Shown here: positions 25,525 to 35,200 of the stretch, one piece after another
How positions within the stretch are numbered: the stretch's first letter is position 1
How the letters are laid out: every line of letters starts with the position of its first letter
NCBI GenBank assembly: GCA_902797395.1
Contig: CADBSO010000034.1
Span: 1-64,000 of the forward strand
Direction of reading: 5' to 3'
DNA from: an uncultured Spirochaetales bacterium
GTDB lineage: Bacteria > Spirochaetota > Spirochaetia > Sphaerochaetales > Sphaerochaetaceae
DNA length: 64,000 bases
Notes under the pieces: generated by a model
Database searches by the model: none
Seen by the model: only the letters and a program-made list of their open reading frames with translations
Told to the model about the DNA's origin: nothing
Position numbers and translations under genes: made by a program

Positions 25525-28476
25525 ATGAAGAAAATGACATGTGCTATATGCGCTTTAGCTTTGAGTTTTCTTTTCGTTTCATGCAGAAATAGTGTGGAGC
25601 TTCCAGAAAACAAAGGCGTGGAGCAGGGATTGCAATCGGATCAGATAGATTATTCCAATTGCTATTTTGCCGATGAGCTTATTGATGCTATTAAGAATTT
25701 GGATGTCAATCATGAGATATTTCCAAAAACGCCAGCGCTTAGCGCCGGAGGCATAGAGGAAATTGAGTTGGTATACATAGATGACAGGACCGATGAAACG
25801 GATTCTGAAGGACGTCCTTGCGGAGTCGCTACGACTGATAAGAAGGTTTTCAAGCCTGCGCAGTCTTATCCTGCATTGAAGGCTCCTGACAGCTTGAGAT
25901 CTGGTTGGGAGTTTCTTGGCTGGGAGCTCAGGGCGGCCGATTATGGTCTTGATATCGCTTCTGAGATCACTAAGTGCTTGAGGAAGTATCTGAAGAATTA
26001 TAGCGGCGAGGATAGGGATTATGCGGACAGTGAGCTTGTCAGTTATTTTGAGGATCGGCTGATTGGTGAGAAGGAATTCAATTTGAATTGCTTGGAGACG
26101 AGGTTATTCCAGCCGGGCGATTCGATTAAGGATTATTTTGAAAATGTCATAATCACTTTTTTCGCTAATAACCACTATTATGATAGTGTTAATAAGGTGT
26201 ATTCCAAGGAATTCCCTTATAGGGTCGAGTTGCATGCTGTTTGGAAGCATAGCATGAAGAGGATAACGGTCGAATATCATGACTATATTTACAACAAGGA
26301 CAACTATCCTGAGAGATCCGGAAAGATGACATACGTTGTTACGGATCAGTATGGTAATGAAACCGTGAAAGACATGCCCCATAGGGATATGTATTATGGA
26401 ACTCCGTATTTTGGAAAGCTTACGAGTATAGTTCCCGTTAGGACCGGCTTTGATTTTGTTGGTTGGAGCGATGGAAATAGGACAATCAAGTATGCTGATA
26501 TTTTGTCTGATGCGAATGCGGAATACTTTAACGAAGCGTATGAGGATGGTGATGTTTGCGAGTTGTATCCGGAATGGAAACAGCTTGGGAGCTTCTATTG
26601 TCCGCTGCCTGTTCAGTTCATTACGAATGATACGAATATGGGTTTCAGCCAGTGTTTCACATCCTTGCCTTCGCTTGTCTCGCCCGTGAGCTATGGGGTA
26701 AGCGTTACGGATTTGGGTGTTGTCAAACCTGGCGCTTTCGCTATTGCTTCCGAAGATGTGTCCGGAGCGCAGCTGAAGGCTCTTTTGAATGCTAATAAAT
26801 ACTATGGTTGGGGTTTTGAAGAGCTTGGATATAAGAATAAGTTCAGTGTAAGCGCTACTGATGATTTCTGGTGTGATGGTGAAGATGAATTCGAAGAGGA
26901 GATTGTAACCGAAAACGGCACCGAGAAAGTCGACTTGAGGAAAAACAAGATAGTTGTTTCTGGAGTTGAGATTGACTATGATGCTAGGAAAATTAAGAAT
27001 GCGGGCGATGGAACGGATTACAGCTACCCGATTGTTCTTTTGGATTTGCCGCAAGCCATGTTGATATGCAATATGTTCACCGCTGCATACAATACATTCC
27101 ATACTGATAAACTCACTTATGCGTATGCGAGAGGTGAGGATACGAGCTTGCTTTGGAATGAATCAACTGGTGGGCAGGTTGCTTCGAGGAATGGTGTCAT
27201 AAAGACGATGAACGAAGCCGTTCAGTATATAAAGGAGCGTCATGATATCGCCCCCGGAAAGAGCCTTGCGAGGGAAAATGCCACAGGATTCAGGCTTCCT
27301 ACCGCATGTGAGTATCAGTTGGCATCAAGCATAATTCCTGATTCGGATGATGACTCGTTCTTGGGTGCTAACAGGGATAATCTGGTCAATTCCGCATATC
27401 CGGTGTATGTGAAAGACACGTCTTTGTTCTCAAGCTTGTTCGGAGAGTGCTATTTGAATAAGACGGCCATGGAGCATGTGTCTAATGACAGAAGCGAGTA
27501 TAAAAATCCGATTGGCATGTATCATGCGGTTGGAAATGTCAGGAAATGGCTTGATGGCGAGACGACGAGTGGAGGTGATACGATAGTTTTGAGTGATATG
27601 AGCATGACCGATACGGTGACTATCGTGATAACGATTCCGCATAAATTCAATAACCAGGTATATTTGCAGAATAAGAAAGCTTACGATATTACATCGTGGT
27701 TCCCCAGGTTTAAAGATAATAAGATATCTGCTTCATTGAGTTCGATTAATATCGTCTCTAAGGGTGGGGATCCTGAGAAGTTTAACTCGGAGTTGAAGTT
27801 CGTGTTCAGTTATACTAGGAAGGCGGGTGATGATAATGCTTATACGGTGGTTTCCGATTTGTATATGCCGAATGGATTGCTTGAGGATGTGCTATGCAGC
27901 GAAGAGGAAAAGCCCGTATTGAGACAGGTTGTCAGCAATGCGGCTACCATAACTATGAAAGCATCGTATGTTAAGGACTTGACGGATTATATCAAATTCA
28001 CTATAACGGTTCCGTATACTTTTGATGTTAACAAATATTCGCAGAATAAAGATGCGTATGATGTGACATCTTGGTTCCCTGGGCTTGAAGGTACTGGAAT
28101 TAAAGTCTCTTATAAGGATTCCTATTACGATTCGAAGAAATCCACTACCAAGATGACCTTTGCTTTCACATATGCTCAAAAAGGAGGTATTATTGCTGAT
28201 TACACTTCGGATCTTGTGCTGCCTGCGTCCTTGATTAAAGGCAAGACATTCGCATCCGGGGTTGCCAATGTTGCGGTTGCCAGCAAGGCTGTGAAAATAG
28301 GGGTCAGGTCATCTCGGATTAACTTCATGGTTCGCTCTGGTTCGTTTATGCAATCTGATGCTGCCGAAGGGCATGTTCATAAGTATTTTGATCAGAAAGC
28401 GGATTTGAGGAGGTCTTCTTCTCCTTATAACTATGCTTTCTATGATTTGGGTATGAGATTGGTGAGGTCAATATGA
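25525..28476 (+). CDS. Lipoprotein with B-repeat-like modules and an FGE-like domain interrupted by two tandem repeats
   Basis: 983 residues. The signal ends FLFVSC. Residues about 100-350 contain two or three InlB/Listeria-Bacteroides B-repeat-like modules (LRSGWEFLGWELR, VRTGFDFVGWSDG). An FGE-like head begins near 355, with DLPQAMLICNMF, ATGFRLPTACEYQLAS (about 589) and NPIGMYHAVGNVRKWLDG (about 660). Two related units of about 95 residues follow (about 692-788 and 810-905; YDITSWFPRF versus YDVTSWFPGL). The FGE fold then resumes with FMVRSGSF and ends LGMRLVRSI. The inserted repeats therefore sit inside the fold. No catalytic cysteine pair is present. It lies between the two MACPF genes and overlaps the second by ATGA, so stoichiometric expression is likely. 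Function unknown; a receptor or adaptor role is inferred. Confidence 0.8.
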   Translation: MKKMTCAICALALSFLFVSCRNSVELPENKGVEQGLQSDQIDYSNCYFADELIDAIKNLDVNHEIFPKTPALSAGGIEEIELVYIDDRTDETDSEGRPCGVATTDKKVFKPAQSYPALKAPDSLRSGWEFLGWELRAADYGLDIASEITKCLRKYLKNYSGEDRDYADSELVSYFEDRLIGEKEFNLNCLETRLFQPGDSIKDYFENVIITFFANNHYYDSVNKVYSKEFPYRVELHAVWKHSMKRITVEYHDYIYNKDNYPERSGKMTYVVTDQYGNETVKDMPHRDMYYGTPYFGKLTSIVPVRTGFDFVGWSDGNRTIKYADILSDANAEYFNEAYEDGDVCELYPEWKQLGSFYCPLPVQFITNDTNMGFSQCFTSLPSLVSPVSYGVSVTDLGVVKPGAFAIASEDVSGAQLKALLNANKYYGWGFEELGYKNKFSVSATDDFWCDGEDEFEEEIVTENGTEKVDLRKNKIVVSGVEIDYDARKIKNAGDGTDYSYPIVLLDLPQAMLICNMFTAAYNTFHTDKLTYAYARGEDTSLLWNESTGGQVASRNGVIKTMNEAVQYIKERHDIAPGKSLARENATGFRLPTACEYQLASSIIPDSDDDSFLGANRDNLVNSAYPVYVKDTSLFSSLFGECYLNKTAMEHVSNDRSEYKNPIGMYHAVGNVRKWLDGETTSGGDTIVLSDMSMTDTVTIVITIPHKFNNQVYLQNKKAYDITSWFPRFKDNKISASLSSINIVSKGGDPEKFNSELKFVFSYTRKAGDDNAYTVVSDLYMPNGLLEDVLCSEEEKPVLRQVVSNAATITMKASYVKDLTDYIKFTITVPYTFDVNKYSQNKDAYDVTSWFPGLEGTGIKVSYKDSYYDSKKSTTKMTFAFTYAQKGGIIADYTSDLVLPASLIKGKTFASGVANVAVASKAVKIGVRSSRINFMVRSGSFMQSDAAEGHVHKYFDQKADLRRSSSPYNYAFYDLGMRLVRSI

Positions 28477-31400
28477 GAAAAGCATTATTTGGCGTATTTT
28501 TATTGATTTGCATGATAGCATGCAGCATGAATGCAGGTCAGTCATTGATCGGTGTGGATTCTTCTGATGAGGGGGGGTTAACATCGAAAGCTGCTGTCAT
28601 AAAATATTCGACATACAAATATGGCTCCAAGGAATACCCTGTTGTCGCATATGTGACAGACAGTAGCGATAAGCCTGATGAGACTAATGGTTGGAAGCAT
28701 GATGGTGATGTTTATGTCGCTTGGTTGCAACCGAGTGATGAGGATGCCCCTTCATATGGTGGCCTTGAGATTTCGTGGTCTTCTGCGGCGGTTGAGGGCA
28801 CCAATAATGTTCAAAAAGCGAAATCTCTTACAGCTTGGAAAGGTAATTTCGCATATGATTTGGGCAAAGATGAGGATAACCATTATGGGTCGAATGGTTG
28901 GATGTTTGTGAATAAGAAGCTTAGTGATGACACTGCGGGCAAGTATGATTATCGTGATGCAGCGTGGGCTGATGCGCAATCACAAAAAAATAAAGGGGCG
29001 AAGAAATCCAAGCTTGAGCAACGCACATCCATTGAAAAGGCAAGCAAGCTGGAACATATGGTCATCAATGTAAGGGCTTTTGATTTGAAATCGGCTCACA
29101 ATGCTCAGGATTTTTATTATCCGTATACCACTTTGTGTGAAGTAGTGGAGTTTGTTTCGGCATATGAGGCTTTCGGGTATGGTTATGATGTGCCGGATGG
29201 GAATTATTTCAGTCCATTGGGCCTCAAACATAAACCCATATTGGATTTGAACAAGCTTAAGAATAAGAACAAGTACGCCATAGGTACTGTTCGAATGAAT
29301 GAGTCAACCCAGGAAACTGTTTTTGCTGAAAGCAAGGAGGACTTTCTTGATAAGATAAATGAAAAAACCTCCAAAGATGCGTCATTCAATATGAATACTG
29401 AATTCTTTGGTCAGAAATTTAATTTCAATTTCAAAGACCAGTTCAGTTCGGAGAAATCTACCTTGAAATCGAATACTAGCAAGCAGTATTTTGCCAGGTA
29501 TCAGGGTAAAGTTGCTCGCATGAGACAGCGCGTAATGGATCAGTATTGCAGTTTGGAATACTTGGGAGACTGCCTGGATGATGGCTTTAAGAGAGACATC
29601 AATGATTCCACAAAGACTCCGCAATACATATTTGATACCTATGGCACTCATATATTGTTGGATGTTGTGCTTGGGGGAAGGTGCGATCTGCATATATCTG
29701 GCACATATGATACCACTTCTACTACGGAGAGTACGAGCGAGGTGGTTAGCAAAATGGTCGTTGTCTACCAGAAGGATAGTTCTTCATTTAACAGCCTTAC
29801 CACGACGATAACGACATCCGGGACATACGGTAAAGGCTGGTTTTATGGCGGAGATGGCAAGGCTGACTTACCGGAATGGGACAAAAATAAGCTGTGTTTT
29901 TCAGGTGATGTGAACAAATGGTCCCAGAGCATAGTTGATGGCAATAGTGTGCTTATAGATTCACCTACATGTATTGCTAACGAGGATATCAGCACGGGTG
30001 TCTGGAATTATGCGAATGATCCTAGCAGGCGCCAGCAGCTGAAGAAGGCTTATCTGAGCAAGTGCTATGGCAATTATGCTTCTCTTCTGTCCGGAATCAA
30101 CAGAACGAAAGATGATGGTCTGTATATCAAGTCTTTTGGATTTGTATCTTTCTATAATCCGGATTACCCTCTGAAAACCATAGCAGGTGAATCCGGATGG
30201 AAAAAGGAGGGCGGCTATTGGGTTTCCTATGGTGATTATAAATGGAAAGACAATTTCTTTATCTCTTTGAAAAATCCTGGAAAAGAGAATCAAGGTTTTG
30301 AGGATTTTCCTATGGAAACGATTAGGGCGGCTGCTGTCGCTAAGGAACAAGCGAAGGGTAATTCGGTCGAGCCTGATCAGATACATTTCTTTGAATCGAA
30401 GGGTGTAATTGCAGGAAGTAGCAATTATCTTTTCAAAATAGTTGATGCAAGAAGAACCGTGTATTCCGATCCGTTGTATAATGAGTCATATAAGTTGGCT
30501 GCTGATGCGGATCCGGATCTGATAAACTCGAAGAGGTTGGATAAGAGCGGTAGGGGTACGGTTGAAAACTATAGCGTCAGACTTGGTGGCGGATTGAGAT
30601 ACAACCATATCGGAACAGGAAAGTATGACACTGGAAGTAAAAAAATCGATACGCAATTTGCTAAAAAGGATAAATGGGATCGTTCGGCTCCGGAATATGA
30701 TGACGTTCAAGGATACGTTTTCCATTATCCGTATTATGTGACAACGAAAAATGTGGAAGAGGCGCTTACGGGAATCGTGTCTACTGATGTGTCGATAAGC
30801 TCGGGTAAGCGTGCATCATCGGATTATAACAATGCAGCATATAAGAATGCCAATTTGTTTGGTAAGGATTCCAACTTGAGTAATGTCTGTCATGATTATT
30901 CGCCTTCGGCGCCGAGCAATTTCGATGAGTTGAAGAAGCAGGATTTCGCAAATTCGTGGGTTGTGGCTTCGGACCATGTGTTTAATGTGTACAGACCTGG
31001 TTTGGGTAGAGATGATTACGGAAAGGGCGACTTGCTTGAGAATCCAGTTAACTGGGGCGTGTTTAGAGAGTATTATAGTGGCGGTAATGAAAGCCATGAT
31101 TTTTATGTCGATGGCTATGATTACATAAAAGAGAGAGCCCAATCACAGGCTACTATCAACACCTACAGCTTGGCGGATGCAGGTTATGTTTATAGTGATG
31201 TTAAACATGAATTCAAACATGATGATCATGTCTCTGTTTCCAATACGCTTATACCTTGGAGCCGCTTCGCATGGGTCAATCATAAGAGGTATTGGAAAGG
31301 GGTTCCGGTTTTTTCTCAGTTTGTCGGAGAGACTTATTTGAATGGTTATATTGTTGATTACAGAAGCAATTTTGACCAGTTGAAGGAGGGCAAGCTTTTT

Positions 31401-32135
31401 AACAGTATGCATCCTCAGAGCTTTGTTGATGCATGTAAGAAATCCAAAATGGCGCCAATAATGGTATATACCAGCAATAAGGTGGATGAACATGGAAATA
31501 CCAGGGAGCTTGAAAAGGTCAAGCCGATTAAGGAAATTGACTTCTTCTTCTGCGATAATTTGGATAATCCGAATGCGAATGGCGCGGGTTTGTCCAATAC
31601 GGCTGGCGTGACATGGGAGATGGTTGAAAAGCCCGTGGGAGCTAGCGAATGGATAGTAACGGATAGATGGAATACCAAAAAGAGGCTTAATTTCTATAGG
31701 GCCTATAATGATGCCCTTCGTAGTGACATTGATGTTGCGGAGAACGTGGGGAAAAAGAACAAAAATCCGGAAACTCGAGAAGGCGACTTCACTCCGATTT
31801 CGAAGAGGGGTTCGGGGCTTGATACGAAGGTGGGCCATTCCTTGTATCAAGACAACACCGGATCGATAGTGTACGGCGATAAAGAAGCAGTCAACTATTT
31901 CACTAGGACTGCTTCGAATTCGAGGGGCACTGTGAATAGTGGTGATGGAGCGGTTGTCAAGAAAGTGTCAACCCAGACAAAGACAGTAAATGAAACATTC
32001 ACGGAATCATATTGGTTTAACTTCCCCAAGCCGACACCTACGGTTTGGTCGGAAGCGGATGCTCCGGGCAATTATGTTGATTTTGAAGTGCGTGATCTGG
32101 AGAGGTATGATATCTATATCAGATTCCGCAGATAA
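28473..32135 (+). CDS. MACPF/perforin-domain lipoprotein 2
   Basis: 1,220 residues. The signal ends ICMIAC, giving a short lipoprotein leader. The MACPF signature is near residues 384-395 as YIFDTYGTHILL, followed by VVLGGRCDLHISGTY and then a Ser/Thr-rich amphipathic strand (TTSTTESTSEVV) as expected for a membrane-inserting hairpin region. Before it, FGQKFNFNFKDQFSSEKS resembles the first MACPF strand/hairpin segment. About 650 C-terminal residues are of unknown fold and lack FGE motifs. A run of seven G residues lies in codons 33-35. The ATG overlaps the preceding stop, preceded by GAGG. Paralogous to MACPF 1 only around the core, so the two could form a hetero-oligomer. Target unknown. 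Confidence 0.82.
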   Translation: MRKALFGVFLLICMIACSMNAGQSLIGVDSSDEGGLTSKAAVIKYSTYKYGSKEYPVVAYVTDSSDKPDETNGWKHDGDVYVAWLQPSDEDAPSYGGLEISWSSAAVEGTNNVQKAKSLTAWKGNFAYDLGKDEDNHYGSNGWMFVNKKLSDDTAGKYDYRDAAWADAQSQKNKGAKKSKLEQRTSIEKASKLEHMVINVRAFDLKSAHNAQDFYYPYTTLCEVVEFVSAYEAFGYGYDVPDGNYFSPLGLKHKPILDLNKLKNKNKYAIGTVRMNESTQETVFAESKEDFLDKINEKTSKDASFNMNTEFFGQKFNFNFKDQFSSEKSTLKSNTSKQYFARYQGKVARMRQRVMDQYCSLEYLGDCLDDGFKRDINDSTKTPQYIFDTYGTHILLDVVLGGRCDLHISGTYDTTSTTESTSEVVSKMVVVYQKDSSSFNSLTTTITTSGTYGKGWFYGGDGKADLPEWDKNKLCFSGDVNKWSQSIVDGNSVLIDSPTCIANEDISTGVWNYANDPSRRQQLKKAYLSKCYGNYASLLSGINRTKDDGLYIKSFGFVSFYNPDYPLKTIAGESGWKKEGGYWVSYGDYKWKDNFFISLKNPGKENQGFEDFPMETIRAAAVAKEQAKGNSVEPDQIHFFESKGVIAGSSNYLFKIVDARRTVYSDPLYNESYKLAADADPDLINSKRLDKSGRGTVENYSVRLGGGLRYNHIGTGKYDTGSKKIDTQFAKKDKWDRSAPEYDDVQGYVFHYPYYVTTKNVEEALTGIVSTDVSISSGKRASSDYNNAAYKNANLFGKDSNLSNVCHDYSPSAPSNFDELKKQDFANSWVVASDHVFNVYRPGLGRDDYGKGDLLENPVNWGVFREYYSGGNESHDFYVDGYDYIKERAQSQATINTYSLADAGYVYSDVKHEFKHDDHVSVSNTLIPWSRFAWVNHKRYWKGVPVFSQFVGETYLNGYIVDYRSNFDQLKEGKLFNSMHPQSFVDACKKSKMAPIMVYTSNKVDEHGNTRELEKVKPIKEIDFFFCDNLDNPNANGAGLSNTAGVTWEMVEKPVGASEWIVTDRWNTKKRLNFYRAYNDALRSDIDVAENVGKKNKNPETREGDFTPISKRGSGLDTKVGHSLYQDNTGSIVYGDKEAVNYFTRTASNSRGTVNSGDGAVVKKVSTQTKTVNETFTESYWFNFPKPTPTVWSEADAPGNYVDFEVRDLERYDIYIRFRR
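28571..28577 (+). repeat. G7 homopolymer near the start of MACPF lipoprotein 2
   Basis: Seven consecutive G residues encode part of DEGGL just after the signal peptide. Gain or loss of one base would truncate the protein early, making it a candidate phase-variation tract. Confidence 0.8.
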
Positions 32136-32162
32136 GTTTTGATAATGTATATAGCATTCTCT

Positions 32163-32194
32163 CCAGGCGATCGATTTTGGTATCGGTCGCCTGG
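32163..32194 (+). other. Intercistronic hairpin without a T tract
   Basis: CCAGGCGA and TCGCCTGG form a perfect eight-base stem between MACPF 2 and the next lipoprotein gene. With no T run after it, it is more likely an RNA-processing or stability element than a terminator. Confidence 0.5.
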
Positions 32195-32230
32195 GAGGGA
32201 TTTGCGATAAGGGATGAGGGAGGGAATTAT

Positions 32231-35200
32231 ATGTTGAATGCAGTTAAAAAGATGACTGTATTGCTGGTAGCGGTTGTTGCGATGGCTGTCTCTTGCAAGG
32301 AGGCTGCTAAGGTCACAACTACCGTATCCATAGATAAGCCCGAAAGGACCGTACTATATGTGTCGGATGATGCAGCTGACACGGTTCAATTGACTTCCAC
32401 AATCAAGCCGTCTCCGGTAGGGTTTGTTTCATTGTGGTCAACACATGATCCTAGCATTGCAGATGTAGATCAGGCGAGCGGTCTGGTTACTGCCAAGAGC
32501 ATAGGAAAGACATTTATTTCTGCTGAGGTGTATAGCGCTATAAGCGTTTCTGGTAGCAATGGCAACGATCCGTTTGGCGGCAGCGTTCTGAACGTGAAGG
32601 ATGATTTGCCGGAGAATACTATTGAAATTTCCGTTGCGGCTAGAATTGATACGCATGACGGAGGAACTAAAAACGTAACTGATTTCATTCCTAAGGCAAG
32701 GATTCCTGAGGGGGGTTCGAATAGCGATGAGCTTGTATGCGAACCCGAAGGGAAGATTTGGATTGAAAATGACGGTTCGATAACGATATTGGATCCGTCA
32801 TACGTTGGTACTGTTACTGTCAAATGTCCGGTTACTGGCGGCGGCAAGAAGGAATTTGATATTGAATTGGGAAGACTGGCCACTGGAATCAGAGCGAGCG
32901 AGTCATCGTTGACGCTTGTCGCTGGTAGGGATTATGCGAGGGTTTCCGCAGAGGTTTTGCCCGAAGATGCAAGCGATAGGTCCTTTACATGGGTTTCTTC
33001 TGATCCGAACTGCGTGTCGGTTACGGCAGAGGGAACGGGTTTGGATTCAAAGTGGGCGGTTATCAGGGCATTGAAAGCGCCTAAATCGGGCAATGCCATT
33101 TTGGTTTATGCTGTTTCTACGGATGGTGGTTATAGGGCTCCCATATCAGTTACGGTTCATCCGGTTGTTAGAGCGGAAGGCGTTAGGATGTACGTGAGGA
33201 ATGCTGACGGATCTCTGAGTGCCGCGCAGTCTGAAGCGCTGAACGCTGGTTCAAAATGTCAGCTTGTCGCTGAAGTCATTCCTGCCAATGCCACGATCAA
33301 GGATTGCAAATGGTCGATTGTTCCGCCTGCGGAAGATGAGTCATGGAATGCAATCAGCGTTGATGATAATGGCTTGGTTTCCGGACAGTCGTTGTTTGGT
33401 AAGGCAAGGGTTAGGGTTGAGACCGTTGATGGCGGATATGCGGCTTATTGCAGCTTCTCGGTTAAGGGAAGCAAGATAGTTGTTGGTGATAATGATGTTG
33501 ATCCGATAGTTACCGGAACCGAAACCGATTTGATTGTTGAGAACGATTGTGAGGGCAAGCATCCGGTTGGCTACAGCATAGCTTATCCTGTTCAGTATGA
33601 TCCTTGGAGCCGTTTGGCGACAATTGATAGCGAAGGCAACTTGAATATCGACGATCCTGTAGGCGATTCGGGAAAGATTTTCAATATCGTCATAACGTAT
33701 GATGATAGTTCTAAGAAGATTGTTCCGGTTATCATAGGTGAGGAGATAAGGCCTACTGAAATTCGTGTTACAGGTTCGAAGACATTGATGATTTACACGG
33801 GATTCTCACGTTTGCTGGAATACACCATCGAACCGGAAGATGTTACGATTAAGGATGTGCTGTTCGCTAGCGGAAGCGATGATGTCGTGACGGTGGCTGC
33901 CGATGGACGCATTACTGCTGTTGGAGAGGGCGAAACGGATGTTTTCGTATATGCCAAGAGAGACAAGAGCGTGCGAAACGAGTGGAAGGTCACTGCCAGA
34001 AAGCCGATTATCAAGCTTAAGACGTTTGAGAATTCGGCTTGGAATACGTTGAGGACGCTGAAGCCGGAAGCGAATGAGGACTTGTCCGATATCTTGAGTG
34101 GTATTACTACTGCGGATATTGAATATGACAACAAGCTTTGGACATTCTCGCATTGGGCTGTTTTGGCCGAAAACGAGTCCGAAGCTACAGCGACGCCATC
34201 TAATTTGAGGGGCTTGGAAGCGGATGGTCTGGTTACTGGCGATATGTCATTGTATGCCAAATATGTTCCTGCTCCTGTTTCCATCACTTATATGAAGTGG
34301 GTCGAAGATGGTGATAGTTCCGGAACTTGGCAGCAATATTTGGTTTCCCAGCTTAGGTCTGGAGATCAAATCCAGTCTCCTGCTGAGCCTCCTGCGGTGT
34401 CTTATGGTGGGATATTGTACAGTTTCTCGCATTGGATTATTCCTGATATTCCGCGTCAGTTTGAGGACAATTCAACGCCGTTTGATTCCAATGGGGCGTC
34501 TACATCGCCTATGCCTGTTGCTGTCAAGGACAATATTATTGCGTATCCGGTATATTCCTACAAGAGCGTTACGGTTACGTATATGCATTGGCAGAATGGG
34601 GCATGGACCGAATATAGAAGGAAGGCATCGTTCTCTGGAGACGGATTCGATGAGTTGAGGGGAAGCACTCCTGGCAAGACGCAATATAACGGTTATGCTT
34701 ATAAATTCGAGAAGTGGGTTATTCCGGTTACCGGAGAGGAGGCCACTTATGCTAGCACACATAGTCCTATTGCGGGCGGAGGTGTAGCGGTTCCGGCCAA
34801 ATTGGTTGACAACATTACTGTTTATGCCAAATATGAGCTTAGGATGACCGTAACCTTCAAGGCATGGAGTAATACCTCTAATAGTTGGGTGGTGTATGCT
34901 CAGAATGATATGACTACCAAGACTGTCATTCCTTTCCCGGAGATTGATCCTGCGACTGAGTATCTTACTAACAACTATGGTCTTTCGGATTGGATCTGGA
35001 TGGCGAATGTTGCCGGTGGCTTTGATGAGACGAAATATTTCCCGAGCAATGCGACTTTGGGAGAGGTTCTGCTTCCTGAGCATATTGTTGATGATTCTAC
35101 GGTATATGCAAGGTATGCCCTTTTGAATACCAAGATAACATATAAGATATTTGATGTATCTTCGAATCAGTGGGTTATTCACGAGGAGAAGACGGTGAAA

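Noticed and set aside
26104-27102. 332-codon antisense frame inside the FGE-like gene
   Set aside because: Fully within a clear plus-strand gene; sequence unrelated to any family.
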